64,000 nucleotides of DNA, taken from NCBI RefSeq assembly GCF_008298035.1, contig NZ_CP042910.1:62001-126000 (forward strand), in the 5' to 3' direction. The stretch is from Gimesia maris (lineage in GTDB: Bacteria; Planctomycetota; Planctomycetia; Planctomycetales; Planctomycetaceae). The notes under the pieces are model-generated. The model was not told the origin of the DNA and did not search any database. It saw only the letters and a program-made list of their open reading frames with translations. Below are positions 17,252-25,408 of this stretch, one piece after another. Made by a program: the position numbers and the translations under genes. Positions within the stretch are counted from its first letter, which is position 1; every line of letters begins with the position of its first letter.

Positions 17252-18229
17252 TCAGCCATCATCAAAGGGACTGGCAGGTTCCGGTGTGAGGATTAAAGAC
17301 TGACTGTCAGCGGGTACGGTTAACTCTCGTGTCTGCCATTCACCGCCAGGAAATTGTACGTACACGGTCACCTGTTCGCCCGGCAGAAAGTGGGGCATGG
17401 GTAGATTCCCCTCCAGGTTCGATTGACGAACTACAGGCTGGGCGCTACAGAAATAAATGCAATGCTCTTGCCCGTTTTGATCAACGCGTTCAAACGGAAA
17501 TGCGTTGACACCCGACAGGGGCGTCCCTGCGTTCGATTCAAAATGCAAAACCAGCCCCGCAGACCTGGTCAGTTGAAAGTGAAAAGGATCCAGTGTGCCT
17601 GTGCGCATCGAGACATATTCGGATTTCAGCAGATGCGCGTCGGCGATGGCGGCGATCTGTACTTCATATTCCTGCCCGGGCGGGTAGACATTTTCGATCA
17701 GAAAAGTCCCGTCGGGACGCGTGAGAGCGGTATACGAATTCTGCCGGTAACCATGAGGAGGCCAGGTTTTCACGACTGCCAGAATATGTGTCTCACTGAG
17801 AGGTTGCCCCTCTTCAGCAACCACCGTGCCTTGGATGTCGCCGGTCGTTTCCGATTCCAAATATCCTGAAGCCGCCAGTTGAGTGCTGGCGGGCGGCGGT
17901 TGGTTTTCCGACAGGAAATATATCCAGATCAGCCAGCCCATCGCAACCACCAGTCCCAGTGTGAGCAACTGATGCAGGCGATGCCAGAACAGGTGCCGAG
18001 AAAGCGAGACGTGGCAACAATCGTCTACCACTGTTTTGACATCACCAAACTGCTCCAGCGCGGTCTGCTGAGACTGCCGGGGATCCATTCCTTCACTGTG
18101 ATGATCCGCGGCACTGGAAGAAAGATGAAATTCGATTTCTTCACGAAGATCGTGCAGTTCACGATCCGTATGCGCGATCAACGGCAGACGAAGATACGAG
18201 ATCAGGGTGCGGAACCAGTGACGTAACAT
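17252..18229 (-). CDS. Membrane protein: permease-prefix-like N terminus, one TM, regulatory-like Ig domain
   Basis: 325 aa. The N-terminal part (LIAHTDRELHDLREEIEFHL ... QTALEQFGDV) resembles the short 'permease prefix' domain found in front of ABC permeases that are coupled to PadR regulators. A single transmembrane segment follows near residues 87-106 (LTLGLVVAMGWLIWIYFLS). The rest is extracytoplasmic and begins with a CarboxypepD-reg-like module (IQGTVVAEEGQPLSETHIL). No ABC permease or protease domain is present. The gene starts one nucleotide after the PadR stop (TGA-G-ATG), so the two are coupled. It may be a membrane partner of that repressor; this is inference. Confidence 0.75.
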   Translation of the reverse strand: MLRHWFRTLISYLRLPLIAHTDRELHDLREEIEFHLSSSAADHHSEGMDPRQSQQTALEQFGDVKTVVDDCCHVSLSRHLFWHRLHQLLTLGLVVAMGWLIWIYFLSENQPPPASTQLAASGYLESETTGDIQGTVVAEEGQPLSETHILAVVKTWPPHGYRQNSYTALTRPDGTFLIENVYPPGQEYEVQIAAIADAHLLKSEYVSMRTGTLDPFHFQLTRSAGLVLHFESNAGTPLSGVNAFPFERVDQNGQEHCIYFCSAQPVVRQSNLEGNLPMPHFLPGEQVTVYVQFPGGEWQTRELTVPADSQSLILTPEPASPFDDG

Positions 18230-18230
18230 C

Positions 18231-18578
18231 TCAGCCCTCCGCCAGATTGGATTTCAGAATCAGGCTGATCGCATCAACCAGATGGGACCAGGACTGGACT
18301 TCGGTTTTGAGCTGCGCGCGGCCAAGAGCCGTCAGTTCATAATATTTCGCCCGCCGGTTACTTTCCGAAAGACCCCACTCCGACTGGATCCAGCCTCGTT
18401 TCTGCATGCGATGCAAGGCCGGATAGAGCGAGCCTTCTTCAATCTCCAGGGCACCTTTCGTTGTGACCTGAATCCATTTCGCGACTCCATACCCGTGTCG
18501 TGCCTGGGCCAGCAGACTTTTCAGGATCAGCATATCCAGCGTCCCCTGCAGCAGATCGGCTTTCTGTTTTTTTGCCAT
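18231..18578 (-). CDS. PadR-family transcriptional regulator
   Basis: 115 aa with the canonical PadR winged helix: LLQGTLDMLILKSLLAQARH at the N terminus, YGVAKWIQ, then IEEGSLYPALHRMQKRGWIQ and RRAKYYELTALGRAQL. It is of the short PadR type that in acidobacteria and planctomycetes sits upstream of permease-prefix membrane proteins, as here. The start ATG follows GGGGAGAGACGC. The promoter region at 18600-18636 contains inverted GGGG/CCCC repeats that could be its own operator. Confidence 0.9.
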   Translation of the reverse strand: MAKKQKADLLQGTLDMLILKSLLAQARHGYGVAKWIQVTTKGALEIEEGSLYPALHRMQKRGWIQSEWGLSESNRRAKYYELTALGRAQLKTEVQSWSHLVDAISLILKSNLAEG

Positions 18579-18582
18579 GCGT

Positions 18583-18609
18583 CTCTCCCCAAGAATGCTT
18601 AGGGGAGAG
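18583..18609 (-). promoter_or_regulatory. Inverted repeat that would sequester the padR ribosome binding site
   Basis: CTCTCCCC (18583-18590) and GGGGAGAG (18602-18609) form a perfect 8-bp inverted repeat with an 11-nt loop. On the minus-strand transcript the downstream arm is the GGGGAGAG Shine-Dalgarno sequence, 4 nt before the ATG. With transcription predicted to start near 18601, only part of the upstream arm may be in the mRNA, so a DNA-level operator role is an alternative. Confidence 0.5.
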
Positions 18610-18636
18610 TATTATCGACTACCCCTAGAATGTCAA
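18600..18636 (-). promoter_or_regulatory. padR promoter with overlapping inverted repeat
   Basis: On the minus strand a perfect TTGACA (18636-18631) is followed after 17 nt by AATACT (18613-18608). TAGGGG (18600-18605) and CCCCTA (18622-18627) form a 6-bp inverted repeat covering the promoter spacer and the start site, a good position for repression by PadR. Confidence 0.6.
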
Positions 18637-18662
18637 GGGAAAAGTTTCAGAAACAAAAAATG

Positions 18663-20330
18663 CTACTCACAGGCCGTCAGCAGGCGTTGGGCGGTTGTGT
18701 AAAAGTACAGACTCACATCGTGCAGCATGAAGATCGCTACTTCGTCGAGATTGTAGGCTTTGTTTTTCCTGAACTGTTTCTGTTTGAGCTGTTTCAGCTG
18801 CAACGCGAGTGCGACTAAGGGAACCCAGTCTGACTGGTAGAACTGCATCAGGTTCTGTCGCCACCAGCTGAGATAAAAGGCGCGGACCACATGCTCGGAA
18901 ATGATACTGGAGATCACGAAAACGACTCCATTTAAAAGGAGCAGGCAGCCAAGAATCAAAAAGGGTCCGTTGATGGCATCCCCTTTGAAGACCAGGCCGA
19001 GCAGTGAGATCATGACGGATACCGCCAGAAACAACAGGAAGCCCAGTCGGGGGATTTTCACGGACCGTCGATAATCGGCGCCACTGTCTTCCTCCGACAA
19101 TTGCGCGACGAGCTGCTTTGTGCGTTGTTCCAGTGTCTCCGGAAACGAGTCATGGAATCCGGTATTGATCCGTTCGAAGACATCTTCCGCGATTTTTTCC
19201 CAGAGCATTTGAATGGTTTCACATTCCGTGCGAGTGAGATCAAATTCTTCCAGCAGCTCATTCCGCTGTGAAACCAGTAGCTGCTGGCATTCCAGAAAAC
19301 TCTGATCCGCCTGCTGTTCACTCTGGGTACAATAATCCTGAATGGTCTGATCGATGATGGCGCGCAGTGGCCCGCCTGTCAGGAACAGTTCCCGCTCGCG
19401 CTGATAGACTCGGATCAGCTCCAGGAAATGGAATTCGTACTCCAGCCAGGGGGGGAGCCGTCTGAGATTGGTTTCGATCAGGGAAAAGGTTGAAGCCAGC
19501 CAGACCCGGTCGGCTTTCCAGAGTGCCGCTTTGAGAATGTGGATATAAAATACCAGCAGGTGATCGACCCGATAGTCGAGCAGGTTCTCTTCGCAGGCAG
19601 CCAGTGTGTGGCGGAAGGCAAGAAACGGGCTTTCCCGGAGCAGGCGGTCCCAGGCATTTTCAGTCAGATAATAAAACCGGTCGGACCGAACCACACGCGA
19701 TGTATTGACCAGCAGCTCCTCAAGCCCCTCCAGCGAGTCACAGGTGACAAAATACTGATGCAGCAGTTCAAACAGCGCCTGGTCGTCCGGGTGTGCTTTC
19801 AATCCTTTCAACAGCCACATCGGGAACGACTGGGAATGACTATCCAGAAAATCGGAGAGAAAAGCCAGCGCGTAATATTCATAAGGTGTTTTTACCGGCA
19901 GCGTTTTCAGTTCCTGGTACAGATCCTGCAGTCGTTCTGTTCTGACACGCTCATGTAAAGGTTGCTCATCCGACAGAAACACAGGTTCCGCGTGCTCGTG
20001 ATCAGCGTTCGCGTCAGTGGGGGGCTGAAGAGGAACTGTTGTGGGCTCCGGTTCCAGTTGCTCCTGCAGGAGTTCTGCCCAGTTGAACTGCAAATCCGAT
20101 GTACCGGGACTTGTCTGCGAGGTTTCACCATACCGCAGTGCATCGTCAAGACGTTCATAAGCGGCCCGGATCTTCTGAAATTCCTCAGGGAACTTTTCCG
20201 GTTTGAATTTGCGAATCAACGCGTTGTAGCTCCGTTTCAGATCGCGCACATCGTACTCGCCTGACAGACCGAAAAACGGTTCAGGTTGATCCGGTAACAG
20301 ATCCCATTGTGGATCGCCGGAATCACTCAT
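18663..20330 (-). CDS. Membrane protein with degenerate N-terminal J domain, copy 1
   Basis: 555 aa. Residues about 15-68 align with a J domain: PFFGLSGEYDVRDLKRSYNA, LIRKFKPEKFPEEFQKIRAA, YERLDDAL. The HPD tripeptide that stimulates Hsp70 is replaced by K43-P44-E45. A long helical region follows, then two adjacent transmembrane segments (around residues 415-475) and a C-terminal cytosolic tail ending AQRLLTACE. This is a paralogue of the protein at 21070-22758. The layout (J-like N terminus, helical body, C-terminal membrane part) recalls E. coli DjlB/DjlC, the partners of the Hsp70 HscC. Start at 20330 is chosen over a TTG 12 nt upstream because GGAGCCTTTC precedes this ATG. It is the last gene of a five-gene operon headed by an Hsp70. 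Confidence 0.82.
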   Translation of the reverse strand: MSDSGDPQWDLLPDQPEPFFGLSGEYDVRDLKRSYNALIRKFKPEKFPEEFQKIRAAYERLDDALRYGETSQTSPGTSDLQFNWAELLQEQLEPEPTTVPLQPPTDANADHEHAEPVFLSDEQPLHERVRTERLQDLYQELKTLPVKTPYEYYALAFLSDFLDSHSQSFPMWLLKGLKAHPDDQALFELLHQYFVTCDSLEGLEELLVNTSRVVRSDRFYYLTENAWDRLLRESPFLAFRHTLAACEENLLDYRVDHLLVFYIHILKAALWKADRVWLASTFSLIETNLRRLPPWLEYEFHFLELIRVYQRERELFLTGGPLRAIIDQTIQDYCTQSEQQADQSFLECQQLLVSQRNELLEEFDLTRTECETIQMLWEKIAEDVFERINTGFHDSFPETLEQRTKQLVAQLSEEDSGADYRRSVKIPRLGFLLFLAVSVMISLLGLVFKGDAINGPFLILGCLLLLNGVVFVISSIISEHVVRAFYLSWWRQNLMQFYQSDWVPLVALALQLKQLKQKQFRKNKAYNLDEVAIFMLHDVSLYFYTTAQRLLTACE

Positions 20331-20376
20331 GAAAGGCTCCAATCAATCTCAGCTGTATGCTCATCTGTCTTGTGTG

Positions 20377-21048
20377 TCACAGGCATAAATACAAAATCAG
20401 TACTACTGAAATCCCGGCGTTAATCGCGATTAACGTGTGTAAAGTCTGCACCATCCACGCGATGGCGTTGGACTTTTTAGAAGTCGCCGCAAGCTGGTTG
20501 ATCCAGTCTTTTTCCAGCGCATGCAGCTCTGGAAATTCCTGCTGGACGATACGTGCCAGCTCGCGATGGTCTTCCAGTCGAGGCAGCTCAAAGTCAAAAG
20601 TATTCGCTGCAGACGGGGAAAACGTGACTGAGCGGAGTCGTTCGGCCTCTGCAGGCGAGGAGATCACCAGGGTGCTGAACTGAGTATAGAACTCTTCACA
20701 GTTCTCACAACGATGTTGCAGTTGGCTGAAGGATTCCCGTAACGCGGCGATTTTTTTGAGACGCCCGATGGCAAACGTCAGTTCGGGAAAATCCGCAATG
20801 TCGATTTCATTCAGCCGTTGCTCAATCACCGAAGTTTTGAAAGACCAGAAGTGTTTGCGTAAAGAGTTCATCTGTTCGAGGATCTGCGCTCTGCGTTCTT
20901 CGTAACTGGAATTCATCGAATCGTACAGACGACGGTCCGACTGTGGCTGCAGAAACAGTTTGCGGCGGTTCAGGATTTCTGCCGGCTGTTCCAGCGGATT
21001 CATCTGCAGTATCTGGCTGAGATATTCCTGCTTTGGTGAATCAGACAT
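20377..21048 (-). CDS. Tail-anchored partner protein, copy 1
   Basis: 223 aa, mostly helical, starting MSDSPKQEYLSQILQMNPLE and ending in a single hydrophobic segment (LHTLIAINAGISVVLILYLCL) at the extreme C terminus, so it is predicted to be tail-anchored with the body in the cytosol. It is a paralogue of the protein at 22786-23457 (shared LQMNPLEQP near the N terminus, EIDIADFPEL versus EAIDISEFPDL, and ELHALEKDW versus ELYQLEKPW). I do not recognise the family. It lies 21 nt after J-like copy 2 and 46 nt before J-like copy 1, within the Hsp70 operon. Confidence 0.8.
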   Translation of the reverse strand: MSDSPKQEYLSQILQMNPLEQPAEILNRRKLFLQPQSDRRLYDSMNSSYEERRAQILEQMNSLRKHFWSFKTSVIEQRLNEIDIADFPELTFAIGRLKKIAALRESFSQLQHRCENCEEFYTQFSTLVISSPAEAERLRSVTFSPSAANTFDFELPRLEDHRELARIVQQEFPELHALEKDWINQLAATSKKSNAIAWMVQTLHTLIAINAGISVVLILYLCL

Positions 21049-21069
21049 GGCGAATCTTCCCGATCGTTC

Positions 21070-22758
21070 CTAATGGCAGGCCGTCAACAGACGTTGTGCG
21101 TTGACATACAGAAACAGGCCGATGTCTTTTCGCATGGCTTCCGCGATTTTATCGAGCCCTTCACGCTCTTCGTCTCCCACCTTGATGGATTTCAGTTGCG
21201 CCAGTTCGTCAGCCAGATCGTGCAGGGGGAACCATTTGGTCTGGTAAAACCGCATGAGTTCAAAACGCCACCAGCTGCGATAATGTCCCAGGATAACCCG
21301 GTCCTGCAGCAGGGAATAAATCAGCAGGGCTGCAAAATCAGCGATCACGACACCAAAAATTTTGAGGGAGTTCATCCAGAATGAATCCAGAATATGGACC
21401 AGGAAGTAGATGATCAGTCCAATCGAACCAAGGACTCCCAGCCCCAGAATCAAGGCGAGCGAGTGTAAAACCTGATAGCGGATGCCCACCCCCTCTGTCA
21501 GCAGACGATGTCCCAGCTTCTTTGCCTGAACTTCCAGTGATTCGGTCTGTTCCGGGTACAGTTCCTCTGCGATACGTTCCAGTACTTCAGACGAGATCCG
21601 CTCCCAGAGATACAGCACGATTCCAAAATCTTTTTCGGGAACATTAAATTCACGCAGTACTTCTTCTTCCAGTGAAACCAGTTGATTCTGACATTCCAGG
21701 AAGCTCCGGTCGGCATCAGATTCCCGTTTCGTACAATAATCAAAAATTGCCTGGTCAATCATGGCCCGGACCGGGCCCCCCTCTAAAAACTCGCTGCGCT
21801 GGCTGCGGTAAAGATTGATCTGTTCCAGGAAATCAATTTCCTCTTCCGCCCAGTAAGGCAGACGATCGTAGTGGGCTTCAATCTCGCCAAATTTTTCCCG
21901 CAGCCAGTGGTCGCTGGCCTTCCAGACTGCCGTTTTTAAAATATGCAGATAAAACACCAGCATGTGATCGATACGGTGATCCAGCAGGTTCGCTTCACAG
22001 GTTTCCAGATGCTCGCGGAAATCACTAAAGGCATCATGACACAGCAGTTCATCCCAGGCCCGCTCAGTCAGGTAATAGTACCGGTCCGTGCGAACTGCGC
22101 GCGAGGTCGCTTCCAGCAACTCCGGCAGTCCGTCAGGATCAGGCTGGTTGGCGAAATATTGACGCAGCAGTTCAAACAGCGCCGGTTCGTCGGGATGCGC
22201 CTGCAGGCCTTCCAGTAACCAGTAAGCGAACGCGTGTGTCTCCTCCTGCCGGATATCCGCGAGGACGGCCAGCGTATAATAGTCGTATGGAGTTTTCTCT
22301 TCTTTTTGCTTGAGATCTTCGAAAATGCCTGGCAGCGATTCGACACTGATGCGTTCATGTAATGGCTGCGGGTCGGACTGGGCTGACAGGCTATCGCTGC
22401 GTTCTACGGGGCGGGCGTCATCCGGGAAAGGGAATTCACGTGGCTCTACCAGTTCGGGTGGTCGTTTTTCCGGCTGCGGATTCTGCTTCGTTGGTTCGTT
22501 GAACTTCCAGTCGAACTGCTGATCGGGCTGGATGACAGAAGTGCCGGGACGTTCGTGATAGCGTAGCGCATCGTTCAGTCGTTCAAATGCAGCGCGGATT
22601 TTCTGAAACTCTTCCGGAAAGCGTTCCGGCTTGAACTGGCGGATGAAGGAATTATATTTTCGTTTCAGGTCGCGCAGATCATATTCGCCTGAAAGTCCGA
22701 AAAATGCTTCCGGATCATCAGGTAACAGATTCCATTGCGGCTCGATGGGGCCACTCAT
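21070..22758 (-). CDS. Membrane protein with degenerate N-terminal J domain, copy 2
   Basis: 562 aa and a full-length paralogue of the protein at 18663-20330. The N terminus reads EPQWNLLPDDPEAFFGLSGE, then KYNSFIRQFKPERFPEEFQK, again with K43-P44-E45 where a J domain has HPD. Conserved central segments include TPYDYYTLAVLADI, LLEGLQAHPDEPALFELLRQ and LLDHRIDHMLVFYLHILKTA. Two transmembrane segments lie near residues 425-490, and the tail ends NAQRLLTACH. Retention of the same substitution in both copies suggests a constrained altered interface rather than decay. It lies 27 nt downstream of tail-anchored copy 2. Confidence 0.82.
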   Translation of the reverse strand: MSGPIEPQWNLLPDDPEAFFGLSGEYDLRDLKRKYNSFIRQFKPERFPEEFQKIRAAFERLNDALRYHERPGTSVIQPDQQFDWKFNEPTKQNPQPEKRPPELVEPREFPFPDDARPVERSDSLSAQSDPQPLHERISVESLPGIFEDLKQKEEKTPYDYYTLAVLADIRQEETHAFAYWLLEGLQAHPDEPALFELLRQYFANQPDPDGLPELLEATSRAVRTDRYYYLTERAWDELLCHDAFSDFREHLETCEANLLDHRIDHMLVFYLHILKTAVWKASDHWLREKFGEIEAHYDRLPYWAEEEIDFLEQINLYRSQRSEFLEGGPVRAMIDQAIFDYCTKRESDADRSFLECQNQLVSLEEEVLREFNVPEKDFGIVLYLWERISSEVLERIAEELYPEQTESLEVQAKKLGHRLLTEGVGIRYQVLHSLALILGLGVLGSIGLIIYFLVHILDSFWMNSLKIFGVVIADFAALLIYSLLQDRVILGHYRSWWRFELMRFYQTKWFPLHDLADELAQLKSIKVGDEEREGLDKIAEAMRKDIGLFLYVNAQRLLTACH

Positions 22759-22785
22759 GAACTACTCCCACAGTCGCATGCGAAT

Positions 22786-23457
22786 TTATTGAAAGATCAT
22801 CTTCGAAGCATAATATGCGCATATCATCACCAGAAACGCAACAATTGCCAGCACCGCTTCACTGAAACCAAACACATTGTTCGCATCCCGCTTCGAGAGA
22901 ATATGGCTCAGCCAGGGCTTTTCCAGCTGGTACAGCTCCGGCATTTCCTGCCGAATGGCCAGCGCGATACGATAGTAATCTTTCGGGCTGCGATTCCGGG
23001 TATCGAACGATCCTTTCCGCGAAGCTTCCATGCATTCGGCACGACGCTCCGTTGTTTTTTGAGGAGACGCCGATACCAGGCCGCAGAACTGATTGAAAAA
23101 CTCCGGGAAACAGTGGCGATGCTTTCGGAGCAGCCGAAATGAATCCCGGTGATCGGCGACCGCTTTGAGCCGGGCATACGAAATCGCCAGATCCGGGAAC
23201 TCGGAAATGTCGATGGCTTCCACCTGCTCCCGCAGACTTTCGTCATCCAGGTTCCACAGGCATTTTCGCAGCGCTTCCATATTTTTCAGCGTCTGTTCTT
23301 TGCGTTCATAAATCGAAAGGGATGCATCTACAACCGGCCGCCTGTCGTCCTGCGGTTTCAGGAAGTCGCGTCGCAGCGTAAGAATTTCGAGGGGCTGTTC
23401 CAGCGGGTTCATCTGCAGCAACCGTCTGACATAATCGGTCTCGCGTGAATCCGTCAT
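22786..23457 (-). CDS. Tail-anchored partner protein, copy 2
   Basis: 223 aa, same length and layout as the protein at 20377-21048: MTDSRETDYVRRLLQMNPLE at the start, a helical body, and one C-terminal hydrophobic segment (AVLAIVAFLVMICAYYASKM). Its ATG overlaps the stop of the Hsp70 gene (ATGA), which indicates translational coupling and equimolar production. Function unknown; the strict pairing with J-like proteins and an Hsp70 suggests a subunit or substrate adaptor of a membrane-bound chaperone complex. Confidence 0.8.
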   Translation of the reverse strand: MTDSRETDYVRRLLQMNPLEQPLEILTLRRDFLKPQDDRRPVVDASLSIYERKEQTLKNMEALRKCLWNLDDESLREQVEAIDISEFPDLAISYARLKAVADHRDSFRLLRKHRHCFPEFFNQFCGLVSASPQKTTERRAECMEASRKGSFDTRNRSPKDYYRIALAIRQEMPELYQLEKPWLSHILSKRDANNVFGFSEAVLAIVAFLVMICAYYASKMIFQ

Positions 23458-25199
23458 ACCTGAAATTCCTGATCATCCTCATCATAACAGAAGCCCAAAG
23501 CCGCCAGCGCTGTCAACAGGTTCTGTTTTGCCTGCTCGAAATACTCGGGGTCACCGGAGGCCATCGACTGCTCAAAGTAGTCGATCGAAGACTCCAGCTC
23601 ATCGCGCTGAAACGGACTGACTTCACCAATCACCCGCTCGGCATAACGGACCAGATGCTGGTTCTTGACGTCGTCGCGCGGATAAAACTTCAGTTTCTGC
23701 AGATTCTTAACGGCGGCGTCGATATCGACTTTCGACGTCAGTTTGGCATGTTGTGTCAGAACCGTTTTAAACTTCTTGCCGGTCTCGGGAACGAAGGCTT
23801 CCACTTCCAGAATGCCGTTCAGGTCGTATGTGAAACGGAGATGAACCGGTTTGCCCGAAGGCCCCGGCGGGATTCCGGTGACTTTCATGGTTCCCAGGAA
23901 CAGATTGTCTTCGACTTTGCGTCCTTCGCCCTGGTAGACATTGACGGTCATCTCGCGCTGATTGGGTTCGACCGTTCCGACCACTTCTTCACGGGAAACG
24001 GGGATGGTGGTATTACGATGGATGATCGGCAGGTAGTAGCCGTTGACCTGGCGTCGTCCGAACTCTTTAATGATTTCCGTGCCCAGCGTAAACGGACAGA
24101 CGTCTGTCATCACCATGTCTTCCACGGCCCGGTCATCCTGAATCAGCGCTGCCTGGACGGCAGCACCCAGCGCGACGACTTCATCGGGGTTGTGAGTGCA
24201 CAATGGTTCGACGCCGAAAAACTCGCGAATGAATCCGCGGACGGCCTCCATGCGAGTTGCTCCCCCCACGAGGATTACACTGTCGAAGTCCTGTGGAGCA
24301 ATGCGCGAATCGCGAACCGCTTTGGCAATCGGACGCGCCAGCCGTTTGACCAGCGGGTCGGCCAGTTCCAGAAATTCGTCGCGCGTCATCGTATGGGTGG
24401 CGGCATCCGCTTCCATCTTTCCCTGTAGATTCGGAATGCGGATTTTGGCTTCCGTTTCCCGTGCAAGAATACACTTGGCCGCCTCGCATTCCTGCTTGAG
24501 ACGGGAAACGAGCAGGGGATGCTTGACTTCCGCGATCTCGACCTGCAGGTTTTGGGCAGTCAGTACTTTTGCCAGAATGCGGTCAGTGAAATCTTCACCC
24601 CCCAGCATGCTTTCGCCAGCGGTCGAAATGATTTCCAGTGTCCCCTCGAAGACTTCCATCGCCGTCACATCAAAGGTTCCGCCTCCCAGGTCAATCACGA
24701 TCAGTTTTTTCTCGGCCTGGCGATCATGAAATCCATAGGTCAGCGCCGCCGCCGTTGGTTCGTTGATAATGCGGCGGACATTCAGACCCGCCAGTTCGCC
24801 CGCCTGCTTGGTGGCGTTTCGCTGATGATCATTAAAATAGGCGGGCACCGTGATGATGGCATCGTGCACTTCCAGGCCCAGGTAGGCTTCTGCATCCTGT
24901 TTCAGAGACTGCAGCACCAGGCTGGACATCTCGGTTGCGGTGAAGACATGCCCGCCGATCTCGACTTTGCGATCCGTACCCATCAACCGCTTGAATACCC
25001 AGGCACATCGCTCGGGCTGTGTCACGCGGGTCTCTTTGGCAGCAGAGCCGACCAGCACGCGATCATCGGCGGAAATACTGATGACGGAAGGCGTTATCAC
25101 AGAACCATGCGCATTGGGAATGAGTTTGGGTTGTCCATCCTCGAAGACCGCACACAACGAATTCGAGGTACCCAGGTCGATGCCAATGATTGGAGTCAT
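23454..25199 (-). CDS. hscC: Hsp70-family chaperone, HscC-like
   Basis: 581 aa with all Hsp70 ATPase motifs: IIGIDLGTSNSLCAVFEDG (phosphate 1), VITVPAYFND-type AIITVPAYFNDHQRNATKQA, IINEPTAAALTYG (connect 1), LIVIDLGGGTFDVTAMEV (phosphate 2) and VILVGGATRMEAVRGF (adenosine). A shortened substrate-binding part follows (TIPVSREEVV, VNVYQGEGRKVEDN). It is shorter than DnaK (about 640 aa) and close to HscC (about 556 aa), with a reduced lid and an acidic tail (YDEDDQEF). No grpE or dnaJ is adjacent; instead it heads an operon with two degenerate J-domain membrane proteins and two tail-anchored proteins. E. coli HscC also works with membrane J proteins. No CIRCE-type inverted repeat is seen upstream. 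Confidence 0.9.
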   Translation of the reverse strand: MTPIIGIDLGTSNSLCAVFEDGQPKLIPNAHGSVITPSVISISADDRVLVGSAAKETRVTQPERCAWVFKRLMGTDRKVEIGGHVFTATEMSSLVLQSLKQDAEAYLGLEVHDAIITVPAYFNDHQRNATKQAGELAGLNVRRIINEPTAAALTYGFHDRQAEKKLIVIDLGGGTFDVTAMEVFEGTLEIISTAGESMLGGEDFTDRILAKVLTAQNLQVEIAEVKHPLLVSRLKQECEAAKCILARETEAKIRIPNLQGKMEADAATHTMTRDEFLELADPLVKRLARPIAKAVRDSRIAPQDFDSVILVGGATRMEAVRGFIREFFGVEPLCTHNPDEVVALGAAVQAALIQDDRAVEDMVMTDVCPFTLGTEIIKEFGRRQVNGYYLPIIHRNTTIPVSREEVVGTVEPNQREMTVNVYQGEGRKVEDNLFLGTMKVTGIPPGPSGKPVHLRFTYDLNGILEVEAFVPETGKKFKTVLTQHAKLTSKVDIDAAVKNLQKLKFYPRDDVKNQHLVRYAERVIGEVSPFQRDELESSIDYFEQSMASGDPEYFEQAKQNLLTALAALGFCYDEDDQEFQV

Positions 25200-25408
25200 A
25201 CGGATGAAGTCTTATGCAAAGCGCGGGATATTGCCCGCCAGGTGGTCTGATGGAAAGCTCGAAAACAGATCATTCGATTGTAATCTTACGTCCAGTCATT
25301 TTCTACAAAGAATTCTCACTACCTGAAATTCTGAGAGAAGTGCAGACAACGATCAGAGTCTGCCACAGGTTGGACACGGTTTCGCCTCAACCGGTTCCCT
25401 GGCCTGGC

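Noticed and set aside
23445-24428. A 327-codon open frame opposite the Hsp70 gene
   Set aside because: Antisense to a highly conserved chaperone; antisense frames opposite Hsp70 genes are a known artefact.
25200-25408. Possible heat-shock control element (CIRCE) before the Hsp70 operon
   Set aside because: Looked for TTAGCACTC/GAGTGCTAA and found none; only weak -35/-10 candidates are present.
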